The notes under the pieces are model-generated. The model did not search any database. It saw only the letters and a list, made by a program, of their open reading frames with translations, and had not been told where the DNA came from. This document shows positions 32,590 to 44,719 of a stretch of DNA of 64,000 bases, in pieces. How positions within the stretch are numbered: the first letter of the stretch is position 1; every line of letters begins with the position of its first letter. The stretch lies in assembly GCA_001599595.1 (NCBI GenBank), contig BCHH01000008.1:2227591-2291590 (forward strand), written 5' to 3'. The stretch is from Beverwykella pulmonaria (Eukaryota > Ascomycota > Dothideomycetes > Pleosporales > Melanommataceae). The translations under genes were made by a program, and so were the position numbers.

Positions 32590-34370
32590 ATGCCGCGCCT
32601 AATCCCGAGGTATCGCCTGCGCTGCCATTACTGCGGCAATCCATCCCCGAACAATCAGCCATGGGCAACTCCGCGCTCCTGGTTTTGCCCGCATTGCGAA
32701 AGCATGAATCACCTTGACGAGGTAGGCGCGACTACACAACCCTCCCATAGAGTTCCCCACTAACGCTTCTGTAGAATGGCCAAATCACCGACCCTCCAAT
32801 CGAGGCAACCGCAACTTCTCACAACCTCCACTACGCCCGCTCATCGCGCTCTCCCACTCCCGTCATGACTTCCCCCGAGTCTCCCTTCTGCGGCACGTGC
32901 CAGCGCAACCAGACGCTGGTGCAGAACTGCATGGCCGAGTACATCCCAGATGAAGACGATCCCGAGTACAACAAGTACGTCGCCTCCGCCGAGAGCTACC
33001 GCGTCGAACTCGAGCAACGCTATCCCCAAGTTTGCGACAACTGCATCGGCCGTGTGCGCGAGCAGATCCGCCTCGCTGGTTATGCGGCCAAGGCAGACCA
33101 CCTCCGTCGCATTCTGGACCAATCGAAGAAGAATGCCGTCAAGGTTCAAAGCCCGAGCCAGGTCTGGACGCTCCGAGCCATCTCGTTGGCGAAGTGGACC
33201 TACCTCCTCAGCATCGTGGTTGGACTGGCCTGGCACACGCTTGGGTTCATGATGGCTTCGACACCTGATGCACAGAGTAACGGTTACGTTAACTGGAGCA
33301 TGTGCCTCTCACATATCTTCTCGGCTCGAGAGGTCGAACAGTGGTGCTTCACCTCGCCTTTCATCTGGACTTGGGCTCAACGCGCTCTCATCGCCGACCT
33401 TCTCACCATCTGGTGGAACCCGAAACTGAAACAGAAGACTTTGCGCTTTGGCGGACGAATGCGACATCTTTACTCTTTTTGGCTCGTGCGGCTTGTCGTC
33501 ATCGGGCTCCGGTATACTAGTCTCCGCTCCTGGCAGGACATTGAGCTTGATACCGAGGATGCTCTGCAATTCTTCCGGCTCCAGAATGGTGTTATGTTGG
33601 CAGTGCTTGTTCTTTCTACACTCGTCTCCTGGACTACTGTCTCCATCGATTATCAACCGACTGCATCCTTCATGAGGCCCATTGAGCCGCATCTCCCAAC
33701 CGCACCGAGCAGCGCACCAGGAAGTGCAGAGAGGCCGACTGGACATCAACTTGTTCGCCCGAATCAGTCCACCTTCGACACTATGGCACAGTCCTTCACT
33801 TCTTCTTTCCCTATTGGAGAACTTGGTGAAGACTCGGGCTCTAACGTACCCCTTTCACCAACGCCTACCGAAACATCGACACGAACTTTTGCAACCGACA
33901 TGAGCACCCCATACCAGCGACGGAGCACCAGGCGCGAAGATGACGACATGGACTGGACCCCCACCACTAAGAAATTCAACTACCGCGCCCCAGAAATTGT
34001 GCCCCCGTTATTTTCTAAACCTGCGCCCAAGCCTGCCCCAAAACAACCGCACTCACTCTTTGCTCAGCCGGACCCGAATCCGTTTCGCCACCGGGTGCCA
34101 CCAGCTCCGAAACCCACGACTCGCCAGGATCCCTGGAAGCCAGGCGTCTGGACACCAGCTCTAAAGGAGTCGAAAGACAACTTCTTCAAAAAAATGATGC
34201 AGAGTGGAAGCAGCCCAAACACACGCGAGAGTCTGGCTAACAATGCTGTACCGAAGAATGTTAAAAGGGATGCAGAGCTGTTTAGAGAGCCCCAGCTCAA
34301 GTACGATAATTATGCGACGCCAAAGGAGACGGGTCTGGAGGATGGTTTCAACGACTTGTTCTCGAAATAG
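32590..34370 (+). CDS. ima1: inner nuclear membrane protein Ima1 (Samp1/NET5 family)
   Basis: Integral inner nuclear membrane protein that in fission yeast helps couple chromatin to the cytoskeleton and maintain nuclear envelope integrity. Exons 32590-32721 and 32775-34370; 575 residues. The N-terminal Ima1 domain has paired CxxC zinc ligands: CHYCG (residues 12-15), FCPHC just before the intron, FCGTC and VCDNC. Four predicted membrane helices follow: TYLLSIVVGLAWHTLGFMM, FIWTWAQRALIADLLTIWW, SFWLVRLVVIGLRY and GVMLAVLVLSTLVSWTTV. The C-terminal 200 residues are Pro/Ser-rich and probably nucleoplasmic. The intron splits HLDE from NGQITDPP, the conserved continuation of the zinc domain. Short compared with mammalian versions only in the tail. 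Confidence 0.9.
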
Positions 34371-35202
34371 TTGAGATGGGATGGGGATATCGTTCTTGAA
34401 TGGGCGGCCTGGTTTTTGCATTGCGCGGCGGAACGAGAAGATGACATGCATTTTATTGGGGGGCTTTGGCGAACCGGATCGGCGTTTTGTGTTTTTTTGT
34501 GACAGATACCCCCTTTCTTTCTTTCTGCATAGCTGGCGTGGTGGAGATGTCCTGGATGGTGGGCGACTATTTTGCTTGGTTTGGCATAAAACGGTGTGGA
34601 TGGGTGTTTACCACTGTCATACGCATGAGCTTCGTGCTCCTCTTTGGTGTAGTATTTCCTGCATGGTTAGTTACAATTGTGTTTTATGTCTGAGCCTCGC
34701 GCTCTTTCTGGGTTGCTGTTAGAAGTTGAGAGAGTGTAATGGGGTTTGGAAATACATAGAGATGCATCGAATTGAACTGCCTGGATGTTTGCAAGCTTGT
34801 GCCGTGTACAGAAGTTGGTACAGACTATTCTAGCTAGGGGTCAAGAAGATTGCTTGAACCTTACCGTGTCCTGCCAATGCGTGAGAGGTGATAGTTAACG
34901 ATGAAAGTTGTTCATGTGCGTTCACACCGCCATGTGGCCTAAAGAATCGTGTCACATTCATTCAGGCTTGGGAAGACACAACATTGGGTACTCGAACAGG
35001 TCAGAATGCATTATCTAACCGTGCCAAGCGCTTCATGAATTTTTATCATGCCGGAAGGCAAGCACAGGAAATTCCCCAAATGTAAAGACTCCGTAAGCCT
35101 CCCGTGTTATCATCCCCATCCCTCCCTCGGGCCATCACGTCATCTAGCCATGATTGATTGCTGGATTGGTTGATTTTCTCGCGACTCCTCCTCGGTGTCC
35201 GT
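34371..35202. other. intergenic between convergent genes
   Basis: 3' flanks of ima1 and the S23 gene. No gene recognised; T-rich just after ima1 (34490-34520), possibly polyadenylation-related. Confidence 0.5.
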
Positions 35203-35775
35203 CTATGATCTAGGCTTCTCCTTCTTCTCTTTCCACAGGGCGGAGAGACCGACGCCGGAGACCTTAACGACCTTGAATCGCACACCGGGAATATCACCCT
35301 TGGCTTTACCTTTGCGACCGAATCCGGCGAGGAGGACTTCGTCGTTCTCGTCTACGAAGTTGAGGCAACCATCGTTAGGGACTGTAAAAAATTATTTGTT
35401 AGCACATATTCATGCAAAAGACCCAGCCTACATCCGCCCACCACATTCTCCAAAATTCCTCAACTCTTGTAGTGGTGAACATGAACGGATTGTATTTAAA
35501 ATCTGACTCGACGTACCGAAAGCAGTGACTTTCTTTCCGTTCTTGATCAACTGCACTCTGACGCACTTCCGAATAGCAGAGTTGGGTTGCTTGGCCTCGA
35601 CACCGACTTTCTCGAGCACGATGCCCTTTGCGTGGGAGGAGCCGCCAAAGGGAGACGACTTGTATGCGGTTCCGAGGAGACGCTTCTTGTAGTGCAGATC
35701 GGCCCAGCGTCCTTCGCGACGGTGATTGCGTAGCTTGCGGGCGGCGTTGAGACCTCTGGGCTTTCCTTTACCCAT
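35203..35775 (-). CDS. RPS23: 40S ribosomal protein uS12 (S23)
   Basis: Universally conserved small-subunit ribosomal protein at the decoding centre. Exons 35775-35517 and 35381-35203 with a 135-bp intron; exactly 145 residues, the normal eukaryotic length. [20 protein letters not shown] opens the protein; [20 protein letters not shown] contains the conserved Pro (PNSA) hydroxylation loop; the second exon gives [20 protein letters not shown] and the basic C-terminus ending KEKKEKPRS. The intron falls after the Phe of KVTAFG, and removing it joins Val directly to PNDG. The leader upstream of 35775 is pyrimidine/G-mixed and could contain another, non-coding intron, common in fungal ribosomal protein genes. 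Confidence 0.97.
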
Positions 35776-36114
35776 GGTGGCTGCTGTGTGTGTGAGCACT
35801 GAAGTAGCAATTGGGGATTGAGTTTTCCAGGTTGGTGAGTCTGGGGATTGTGGGATTTGGGGAAAGAGGTAAACTGTGAGAGGGAAACATACCGACTTGT
35901 TGATGGGTATCGCTGGGTAAGGGTGGGTTTGGTGGTTGTCGAGGTTATTCGAGAGGTCGCTTTGCAAAATGAAGAGTGTGGGTGCTTGGCGAGTCGCTTG
36001 CGCTAACGGCAAATTAAGGAAAGCGCATTCCACCATCTTATCTTATCGGAGCTAGCTCTCCATCTTAAACTCCCACATCAATCTAGAAGTTAATGCACAC
36101 TTCATAGCATAACC
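35776..36114. promoter_or_regulatory. divergent promoter region, RPS23 / unknown gene
   Basis: 339 bp between divergent start codons. No confidently identified ribosomal-protein promoter element. Confidence 0.4.
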
Positions 36115-36963
36115 ATGTCCTCCAACAAAGTCACAAAAACAACATCTAATCGACTTCCCGCCCCTGCGCTCTTCGTGGGCCCTCCTTCAAGAAATGAATC
36201 CAACACCTCCCTCCTGCCGCCCACTGCCTCTGACGGCAAACCAACCCGCACCCCTCTAACTCGCCAACGCTCTCTCCTCTCCCAAGACCCCAAACGCCCT
36301 TTATCTCCCCCAACCTCAAGCCACGAAGGCGAGCACCTTAGTCTTACCTCCTCGAACCCCTCTGCGCCCTTCACCCGCCGCCAAAAGCAAGCTAATGAAG
36401 CTGCGGACGCTGAAGCCTCGTCCCGCGCAGAGGCAATATGGGCCGAGATGCAGAACACTCTTGAGGAGGTAGAGCTTAGTGCTATCAAGGGGCCTGGAAT
36501 GACGGTTTTTGGGTCCGAGCACTCCCGCGCGCTAGACGAATTGCGCAGAGCGCAGATTGATCTCGCAAAAGCGTGGGCGAGAAGCGATGCAGAGGAGTCC
36601 GGACAAGTTCTCGAGGAGCGCGAGAGCGCGAAGAACACTGACGCAGTCGACATGCTAGCCTCAGGCCGTGATGAAAAGCTGGGCAGTGATGATGTGGGTA
36701 AGAGTGGTGGCAAACAGACAACCACATTCGAGCGGAGCAGGCTAGAAGAGGAGACGGAGAACGATATCGAGCTGTCGAGGAAGAGGCGCGAGGCGAATGA
36801 TCGGTATTTCGAGAAGGTGAATAAGGGCGTCCTAGAGGTCGTTATGAAGCTTGAAGAGGTGGCGCGCGCGATGAAGGGCGTCGAGGCCGAGAGTAAGGAG
36901 ATTTGGCATGATGGAGATAGTGCGGATACGGCAAGTGTGACGACGGCGCCTAGTGTTGCTTGA
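36115..36963 (+). CDS. conserved coiled-coil protein of unknown function
   Basis: Single exon, 282 residues. N-terminal 80 residues are Ser/Pro-rich and disordered (RLPAPALFVGPPSRN, RTPLTRQRSLLSQD). A helical central part (AEAIWAEMQNTLEEVELSA, then GSEHSRALDELRRAQIDLAK) and a C-terminal coiled coil (RRLEEE-type heptads from about residue 205, ending KLEEVARAMKGVEAESKEIW) follow. No membrane segment, no enzyme motif. The AEMQ/VFG/LRRAQ blocks look conserved rather than random, and codon use is gene-like across the whole frame. I do not recognise a named family; a cytoskeletal or kinetochore-type adaptor would fit but is a guess. Confidence 0.75.
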   Translation: MSSNKVTKTTSNRLPAPALFVGPPSRNESNTSLLPPTASDGKPTRTPLTRQRSLLSQDPKRPLSPPTSSHEGEHLSLTSSNPSAPFTRRQKQANEAADAEASSRAEAIWAEMQNTLEEVELSAIKGPGMTVFGSEHSRALDELRRAQIDLAKAWARSDAEESGQVLEERESAKNTDAVDMLASGRDEKLGSDDVGKSGGKQTTTFERSRLEEETENDIELSRKRREANDRYFEKVNKGVLEVVMKLEEVARAMKGVEAESKEIWHDGDSADTASVTTAPSVA

Positions 36964-37530
36964 GGCGATCCCGAGGATCTTCAAGAATACCGAATCAAGG
37001 CTCAGAGAAGAAGAGGCTCCAGTGACCGGCGTTGGTCGAGCCAGTCAGACGGCAGTCAGAACTCGCACAAGAATCGAATCTTGAGCAGCCGAAGTAGCGT
37101 TGCACTGGGAACTGTGAGCACTCGATATATGAAAGAATAAAACGGGCGAGAGCAAAGAGGACGAGTGTCAGACCCTCGTCGTGTCAACATGCCACGGTAT
37201 ATCCTGGCGGATTGGCAGCTACATGCTCCGTCTCAACCAAGACCAATTTTGGTTCAATCTTCAGACATGGTCAATTGCTAATGCTTCCAACCGTAGTCGA
37301 AGTAGATGAAAGAAGAATAGCTGCCTATACCGCGGGTGCGGGTGAAGAAAAGCGCAGCAACGAAGTAGTTAGAAATAATAAGAGGTTTTGGCAAATCTTG
37401 TCAAGTATATAGCCTCTATGAACATCGATTTGCTCGTGCCATCCTCTTGGAAAGTCTTGTCCAAAATCCTTCAAAATAAAGACCCCATGTCTACGAGAAC
37501 TCATCAACCCCACTTTCTTCCCCTCCCCCC
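36964..37530. other. intergenic between convergent genes
   Basis: 3' flanks of the coiled-coil gene and the MFS transporter gene. No gene recognised. Confidence 0.5.
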
Positions 37531-39554
37531 TCAGAGCAAATACCGATAATCCGGGCTCAGATCCCCCAATTCCATCTTCTCATACTCCGTCAGTCCCACA
37601 TCCCTGACGCTCCTCTCCCGTTGACGATTCTGCCACATACACATGGCGGCATAAACACAGCAACTGACCCCACTCAAACACACAAACGCAATGCAAATTG
37701 AGTATCCCGGGATATACTTCGGGGCGTCCTTTTTCAAAAATGCAAACACGGCGATGATCCCCCCGATATTGCCGAATCCGACCTGCCACGCCGTGCCCAC
37801 GGCCCGCCGATGGTGACCGCCGAGATTCATGTTGAACCAGCAGACAATCACCGGCATGGCGGTGTACGCCCCCATTGCGACGAGGAAGAGGGCGGCGTAT
37901 TGCACAGACCGGTGGTTGTGCACCGCGATCAGGATCGCGAATCCCGAGATGCAGACGCAGATTGGGAAAATAGCGAAGAGGAAGCGGTGCTTGAAGCGGT
38001 CTGAGAACCACGCTACCACCATGCTGAAGACGAAGGCGGCGGCCCATGGCGGGACACTGTGCAATTGTGTTTGAATTGGGGAGTAGCCATAGGACTGTAG
38101 AATCCCCGGCGAAAAATAGGCGTAGCCGTAGGCCGGGACAATTAGACCAAAGTACATCAACCCGCCCACGAGCACTTTGAGATCGCGGAACACGCGGCCC
38201 ACGTCTCCTATCTTGATCGGACGCTCGGCGGCAGATTTCCCTTGGTCGATTTGGAGGCGTGCTTTCACGAAGGAGCGTTCTTCTTCTGTCAACCATTTTA
38301 CCTCCTCCGGGAAGTTGGGCAGCAGGAAGAAGAAAAAGACCGAGATCACGCATGTTAGGGTTCCTTCCAGGATGACTAGATGAATTAGCAGATGTCCAGT
38401 CTTTGAGTGAGAACACCATATAGGGGGTAAAACACTGTTGAATCGTCCTTTAGGGGTGGTTCAACGCAGCTTGAAAGGAAGATTTTGCTTACAGATCCAG
38501 CGCCAACCGCGATACCCGTTCATGTGGTCCATTTTGCCGATCGCGCTGGCGAGGAGACCGCCAAAGGCCCCGGCGAGGGTCGTCGAGGAGAAGAAGAAGG
38601 AGTATCTTTTCTGAGCCTCGTGTCGGCGGTACCACATCCCAATTAGGTAAAATGCTCCTGGGAACATCCCAGTCTCAAAAATTCCTGGACGGTGTTAGAA
38701 GAGGGTGGAATGGGGTGTTTAGGGGCTATCAAAAGAATTTCGAAGAGTAGGCTGGGTTCATGAATATCGCTATTTGGCAGGACAGTAGAACAGTGTAACG
38801 GTATCTTGATCATCACCCCTCTCGTTCGAATTGCGTAGGCGCAATTATTCGATACTGTGTAAGATAGGGAGAAATTTACAAACTCACCGAGGAAGAAGCG
38901 CGTCGCCAAAAGTCCCGAGTAGCTCTGTACAAGGCCTTGGAGGGTGGTAACTTCAATCAAAAGTTAGCACGTTGTCTTCGTTCGGGGCTCAACTCGGGGA
39001 GTGCTTACCTAGACCAAATCCAAACATGCATATAGATAGCCAGATTCTGGGCTTGAATCTGGTGAGAGTAGGATAAGCATAGTCGTTCGGACGGTGGTGA
39101 GACGTGGGCTGGGACTTTGACTTACTTCTTGAGCAAAATATTGGACGGGATTTCGAAGAGAATGTAGGCTAAAGCATGGGTTAGAAGGTGAGCATTGTGG
39201 TGTTCGTCTATTCAACTCACGGACGAAGAAGATGACCAAAGCGGTGTTATACTTGGTTCCAACAAGATTCAACTCTGCCGAGAGACCGAAGACGTTCGCA
39301 TTGGCGATGTTAACTCGGTCGAGGAAAGCCAGCAGGTACATGATGCACAGGAACGGGATGACATGTGCATCGATCCTGTACACGAGCCTCTTCTCCGTGG
39401 TGTGGGGAGGGCAGACAACCACAGCATCGCTGGCGATGATAGCTTCATCGTATTGGGTGCCCTCAACATCCTCAGACTCGCTGGATTCTGAGATCCTTTA
39501 GCGCTGCACTTCAAGCTAGATTTGGGCCGACTCACTCTCCTTCCTGTGGAACAT
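37531..39554 (-). CDS. MFS transporter, anion:cation symporter (Dal5/Tna1-like) family
   Basis: Twelve-helix plasma-membrane permease of the fungal ACS group, which imports small anions such as allantoate, nicotinate or related vitamins; the substrate here is not predictable. Seven exons: 39554-39536, 39487-39221, 39168-39126, 39058-39009, 38950-38888, 38684-38493, 38375-37531; 492 residues. Landmarks in order: EKRLVYRIDAHVIPFLCIMY, LAFLDRVNIANA (helix 1), YNTALVIFFVPYILFEIPSN (helix 2), FKPRIWLS, TTLQGLVQSYSGLLATRFFL, GIFETGMFPGAFYLIG, YRGWRWIF and WLTEEERSF, all in the standard ACS positions. All junctions are GT-AG and in phase; the 19-bp first exon is short but needed for the start codon. 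The C-terminus ends DYRYLL, typical of the group. Confidence 0.92.
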
Positions 39555-40902
39555 GGTGAGCGCAGTCTTGCTGAGTCCAATAGGTGTACCGGATGGTGTT
39601 GTCGGATGGTAAAATTGTGCAGTAGTCGCAAGTATCGACGACTTATAACGCGCCTCTTACCGCACGCGCGGAGCAGTGCGGCTAGATTCCGTGGCGAAGT
39701 GAAGTTTTACGGCTTCGCGCGTTTGTTGTGGCCGAGGTCGCCTTCCCTTTGTAGATCACCATCCCCGCACTTCGACTGGAGCTGGGCAAGTGGCAGGAAC
39801 CATCCGATCAAACTCTGCTTACTAGTGAGAAAACAGGGAATTAGTCGGCATCACGAGAAGCCAATGCATCAGCGGTGAGGCCGCCTATGTCCGAACTCGC
39901 GAGGGTTTAGGGCAGAAGGGGAAATTTCCAGCCAGGGCATGCTGACGGCGAAGGCAAGATGACTATCAGTTTGTAATCTTTTCGTGCGTCCATGCCAATG
40001 AGAATTGATAATAAAGCTGATGGTGACAGCATTTTCTGCAGTTTACCTGATGTCCCAAATCTAGCACAGGAGAACAACGTTCCTCTTCCTCTATGCGGCG
40101 CTCTTGCATCTACCGGGACGCCGTATCGTAATGACTGCATTGTTCCCTCGTGGGTGACAGCACAATGCACAACACATGAGATGGGTCATCGCTCACGCCG
40201 TCACTGTTATGAGCGTCCTGTTGACGCCTCCCGAGGCGTCAACCACATTATGTCGACGCTTCCCGTGTCCAGGAGAGAACAGAAATCAGCTTGCAAGCGA
40301 GACAAAAAGGGAATTCGAAGAGATAAGAAGAATCAAGATGGCCTGTTCTCGTCCAAAGCACGACAAGGGTCAGAGTCTCACAGTGTGCACAACTTTCAGG
40401 ATTTGCTCTGTGGAGGCAGCATGAGATCGACCAGAGGGTGGAAGTGGCGTATCCTTTTACGGTACTAGCGCAGCTCGTGGATGTGACATGAAAGCGCATT
40501 GCATGCGAATAATGTTGCTCTTGCGGACATTTGATATCCAGTTTGTCATTATTATCGCCCTGCGATACATTCATCCGCCTTCCACCAACTCTATATGCCT
40601 CGCTACCCTCAGGCTGAAATGGAGATGACAGCTCCTGCCGGCAATTATTTCAGTAGATGCGAGGCTTAGTCAAGGCTTGAGCCTTGGACGGCTCCTTCCC
40701 CGCGCCAATGCGGCTGCTCGGCGTCTTCGAAGCTTCACTTCCGTTCCCAAAATCAACGTCAACCCTTCATCACTCGCCCCCCTCCGCCTCCCACCCGACC
40801 GCTACCCCTCGCCTATCCGTATGAAAATATTGCTGCAGTCTCTGGAAGCGCGCTCCCCACTCTCTGGCCCGTCTGCCACTCCGCGCCTGGCCTGGGTCAG
40901 CC
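39555..40902. other. intergenic, no gene recognised
   Basis: Upstream of the MFS gene and of the F-box-like gene (head-to-head). An open frame of 158 codons at 39992-40468 has no recognisable motif and unremarkable composition; I do not call it. Confidence 0.45.
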
Positions 40903-42375
40903 ATGGTCAATCACAAAAATGTCACCTTTACAGTCAACAAGCAGACGCCCATACAAGAAGCGCCGCCGGTAGCATACGGAATTGTGATCAACTATGGAAA
41001 GCCAGGAGCGAAGCGTGCATCGAGGGGAGTGTACGGCGTCAAATTAAAGTCGCAGAAGGAGCCGCTGGACAAAGGACAGCAGAAAGAGCCACGGAAGCGC
41101 AATGCAGACGATGTGGCAGATGGAGATGATGAAGCTTCACACTCGAAGAAGTTCATCATGTCCCGCGACAACTACCCAGCCACCATGGCCAAAACTTCCA
41201 ACCCATTCCCAACACAGAGGCCACAGTTACCCGGACCCACCAAGTTCCGAAAAGGGAAGACGTTGTCCAAAGGAGTCGACCTGGATTGCTGGTTTACCAT
41301 CCTCACATTCTCCGACCCGGCGCAGTTGCTTGAGATGCGCAGCAAGATCGTCTCTTGTTATCGTTTCTTGAGAGACAACCCCACACTCTGGAAGCACAGC
41401 AGGTCCTACTACTATGGTGACACCCTTCCGAATCCTCCAGCGGAGTTGACCGAGTTCCAATACGCTCATCTACGACACGGACATGGCTGCATGAGCTGCG
41501 GCGCTCGATCTACCCGCAAGACCTACTGGCCGTTTCTACGTCGCTGGTGCAAGACATGCTTGCATTTGAAAGTCATCAAGGGACAAGATGCGTTAGCTCT
41601 TCTCAAGGATACAAACGGCGAGGACATATCTTTCATTCAAAAATGCCTTCCATCTGGCATGTTCGACTCGTGGGGAAACTTTGTGGGGGTTGGTCCAGCG
41701 AATAATCACTCCCTCAAGACGGTCTATCTCTTGTCGGATGTCGAGAAGCTCGTCGCAGAATTCCACAAAGAAAGCCGCGACAACTACATCTCCTGGCATG
41801 CCGAGATGCGGACCTGGGTCAGCAACAAGGCCAAAGTCGTTGACGACCGTCGCGAATTCGCTCGAAAGATGGAACTGTGGGAAGATATGACGAGGACATC
41901 GAAGTCGTACGGCCACCAAGAAAAGAAGACGGCTCGCAAGATATACTTCGCCGAGAAGGCTGCCGAATTAAACCCTCCTATCACCATCCAACAGATGGCA
42001 CTCTGCCCATCCTACAGGCGAGCGATAGCCATCCCAAAAGAGCCCAACATGACTTCGTGGCTACAGCTAAGGCCGAAGCTGGAGAAAGAAGCGGCAGAGC
42101 TAGCGGCAAAAATAGCAGCGGAGCGGGAAACATCCCATGGTTATTCCAACTACTCGTCTCTACCTCCTTCAACAACAGGCAATTCGACACCATTGCACAA
42201 CGATTCCGGTTCCGCTACATCTTCATATACGTATTCTTATTCAACGGCACACATGCCGGAAATGACGGCAACCCTAGAGGCATCCATGCACCCAGCCACG
42301 GGGACCTCGAACCCGATACCAAATGATTACAATCCCGTTCTATATCCATATTCATCGACACATATACCGCAATAA
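40903..42375 (+). CDS. F-box-like protein with Cys-rich motif
   Basis: Single exon, 490 residues. After a disordered basic N-terminus, the segment LDCWFTILTFSDPAQLLEMR and the following RDNPTLWKHSRSYYYG have the Leu/Trp spacing of an F-box-like domain (about residues 125-170), the module that binds Skp1 in SCF ubiquitin ligases. Next comes a zinc-binding-looking block, GCMSCGARSTRKTYWPFLRR then WCKTCL, with two CxxC pairs. The rest is helical and charged, with a Ser/Thr/Tyr-rich tail. F-box plus CxxC/CxxC pair is a common fungal architecture; the substrate is unknown. F-box assignment is inferred from pattern alone. The ATG at 40903 (MVNHKNVTFTVNK) starts the long frame; no upstream exon was evident. 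Confidence 0.75.
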   Translation: MVNHKNVTFTVNKQTPIQEAPPVAYGIVINYGKPGAKRASRGVYGVKLKSQKEPLDKGQQKEPRKRNADDVADGDDEASHSKKFIMSRDNYPATMAKTSNPFPTQRPQLPGPTKFRKGKTLSKGVDLDCWFTILTFSDPAQLLEMRSKIVSCYRFLRDNPTLWKHSRSYYYGDTLPNPPAELTEFQYAHLRHGHGCMSCGARSTRKTYWPFLRRWCKTCLHLKVIKGQDALALLKDTNGEDISFIQKCLPSGMFDSWGNFVGVGPANNHSLKTVYLLSDVEKLVAEFHKESRDNYISWHAEMRTWVSNKAKVVDDRREFARKMELWEDMTRTSKSYGHQEKKTARKIYFAEKAAELNPPITIQQMALCPSYRRAIAIPKEPNMTSWLQLRPKLEKEAAELAAKIAAERETSHGYSNYSSLPPSTTGNSTPLHNDSGSATSSYTYSYSTAHMPEMTATLEASMHPATGTSNPIPNDYNPVLYPYSSTHIPQ

Positions 42376-43483
42376 CACGGGTGGCTGCTTAGTGAACACG
42401 ACTTTGCGCTTCATGGACTGAGTGTTTGGGTTTTGATTTTCATGTCTGCACATGACATTGTTTTCTCTTACTTCTGTTGTTATTCTTTGAGCATTTTCCG
42501 GCTGTTTGGGTTAATATGAATTGGAATGCGATGGGCAAGTACATGAAACGATGACACATAGACATAATGATATCCCACAATTACGAGCTTAAACCAACTT
42601 GTCATGCATGCTCACCTTTAGGATGAACTTACAGACGGTTAAGCAGATTTAGGCAGAGGGGCAAAATGATATAGGGCCTTGCAAAACCCCACTGTTATCT
42701 GCTTGCCGTACTTTTATAGCTTATAGATGTCTCGCCCTACGAGCAAGACATGCGTGACTCTCATCTGATGGGTAGATGCGCTATCTAATTGGCTGACCTA
42801 ATAATTCTCAGCAACACACGCCAAAGCTGTTAACAACAGCAAGGGCGTTAACACACTTTTCAACACCAGCAGTAGATCCTCGCCTCCTCACACCGTCAGC
42901 CTCTAATATCATGCATGAAGAGCCTCATCGACCCCTCCATCATATCAATCTAGGCCCCTCTGCGCCAATCACAGTGCTGGGATCCCTGCTGACAGAGAGG
43001 GGAACTTGAGGCCCTGCTCGTGGACCCTGAACAGCAATTTTCGCTTCTCGCCTCCAGAAGATTATTCATTTGGGGAACTCCTCGGATCCCTTTTCCCAAT
43101 CGGCGGAACACCATGGCGTGGACGCGGCTTAGATGAGCAGCTTGTTCTAGATGAAGCATAGACGAAGGAGGGATGTGATTGGTTGGAGGGCGGGGAAGGG
43201 TCCACCTTGCGTTATCAAGACGAGGAGGGATGAGGGTGGAAATGGGCCGGCGCCCGGTTCAAATAAAGAGCGACGTTGCGACTTGGGACACACGAGCCGT
43301 TAATCTATTTTGCCTCCTATATTTGGTGTCAATTGCGCAGAGAAGGAAGTTGAGAGTGATTTGGAAGCTTATCGGCATAGCTTGCTTGCTTGTAGCTCGT
43401 CAGCATAGAAAAAAAGCACACCACCAAGCTCCACAGCTGCCACACACACAAAAACACAAACACGACCAATTTCGCAGCACGCA
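42376..43483. other. intergenic, no gene recognised
   Basis: 3' flank of the F-box-like gene and promoter of CCP1. AT-rich to about 42900, then GC-richer. Leader before 43484 is A/C-rich. Confidence 0.5.
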
Positions 43484-44719
43484 ATGGCATCCACCACCCG
43501 CAGCTTTGCCCGCGCGCTGCGCACAGCAGCCCCTACCCTTCGCACGCCCTGCCCACGCACAGCGCGCTTCCTCGCGCCTCGGTACGCCGTCCGTCCCCAG
43601 CACCGCCGCGGGTATGCGTCCGGCCAGCAGGAGCCCAAAGAGAAATACGAGGGCAACCCTACCGGACTCATCTTTGGGGCTACCGCTCTCGTCATCGGTG
43701 CCGTGGGCTACGCAGCGTACAGTCAGAAACCCGAGTGGTTTGGGCAAGAGAAGAAGGTCAAGGGCCCTTTTGCACCTAGGTACGAGGACTACCAGAAGGT
43801 GTATGATGCTGTGGCGAAAGAGCTTGCGGATAAGGACGATTATGATGATGGGAGTTATGGGCCAGTGCTGCTGAGGCTGGCATGGCATGCGTCTGGGACG
43901 TGAGTGCACTCATTTTCGTTCAATTGACTGAGTTGGACGAGAAGTGACGAGATGCAGCTACGACAAGGAAACCAACACGGGTGGCTCCAACGGCGCGACA
44001 ATGAGATTTGCTCCCGAGGGTGACCACGGCGCAAACGCAGGTCTCAAAGCAGCGCGCGACTTCCTTGAGCCCATTAAGCGTACCTCTCCCCCCCCCCCCC
44101 CCCCCTATCTTCAACTGACCACCCCGCAGAGCAATTCCCCTGGATATCCTACTCAGACCTTTGGATCCTCTCCGGCATCTGCGCCATCCAAGAAATGCAA
44201 GGTCCCAAAATCCCCTTTCGAGCAGGACGCTCCGACCGCGATGTCTCCTTCTGCACTCCTGATGGCCGCCTGCCCGACGCCTCCAAAGACCAGAGCCACA
44301 TCCGCGCCATCTTTGGACGCATGGGGTTCTCTGACCAAGAAATGGTCGCGTTATCGGGTGCGCACGCTCTCGGACGCTGCCACACGGATCGCTCGGGTTA
44401 CGACGGGCCCTGGACATTCTCGCCGACAACCCTGACAAACGATTACTACAAGCTGCTGCTGGAGGAGAAGTGGGCGTGGAAGAAGTGGAATGGGCCCAAG
44501 CAGTTCGAGGACGTCAAGACGAAGAGTTTGATGATGCTGCCGACGGATCTGGCGCTCATCAAGGACAAGGGCTTTAGGCAGCATGTCGAGAGGTATGCGA
44601 GGGATAATGAGGTCTTCTTCAAGGAGTTTAGTGAGGCGGTGACGAGGCTGTTCGAGCTCGGTGTGCCGTTTACGCAGGCTGAGGAACAGAGGTGGACGTT
44701 CAGGAGCTCGTTCGATTAG
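43484..44719 (+). CDS. CCP1: cytochrome c peroxidase, mitochondrial
   Basis: Class I haem peroxidase of the mitochondrial intermembrane space that reduces H2O2 with electrons from cytochrome c. Exons 43484-43899, 43958-44079, 44130-44719; 375 residues. The N-terminus is an Arg/Ala-rich targeting sequence, then a membrane/sorting segment ([19 protein letters not shown]). The distal haem pocket is [14 protein letters not shown] (Arg, Trp, His present; the intron cuts within it), then [10 protein letters not shown]. The proximal side has [11 protein letters not shown] with the haem-ligand His, and GPW supplies the Trp that in yeast forms the compound I radical. The C-terminal [14 protein letters not shown] and [17 protein letters not shown] are class I features. 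The second intron (50 bp) is almost filled by an 18-base C run (44088-44105). Confidence 0.95.

Noticed and set aside
39992..40468. 158-codon plus-strand frame between the MFS and F-box-like genes
   Set aside because: No motif or family resemblance; probably chance in a promoter region.
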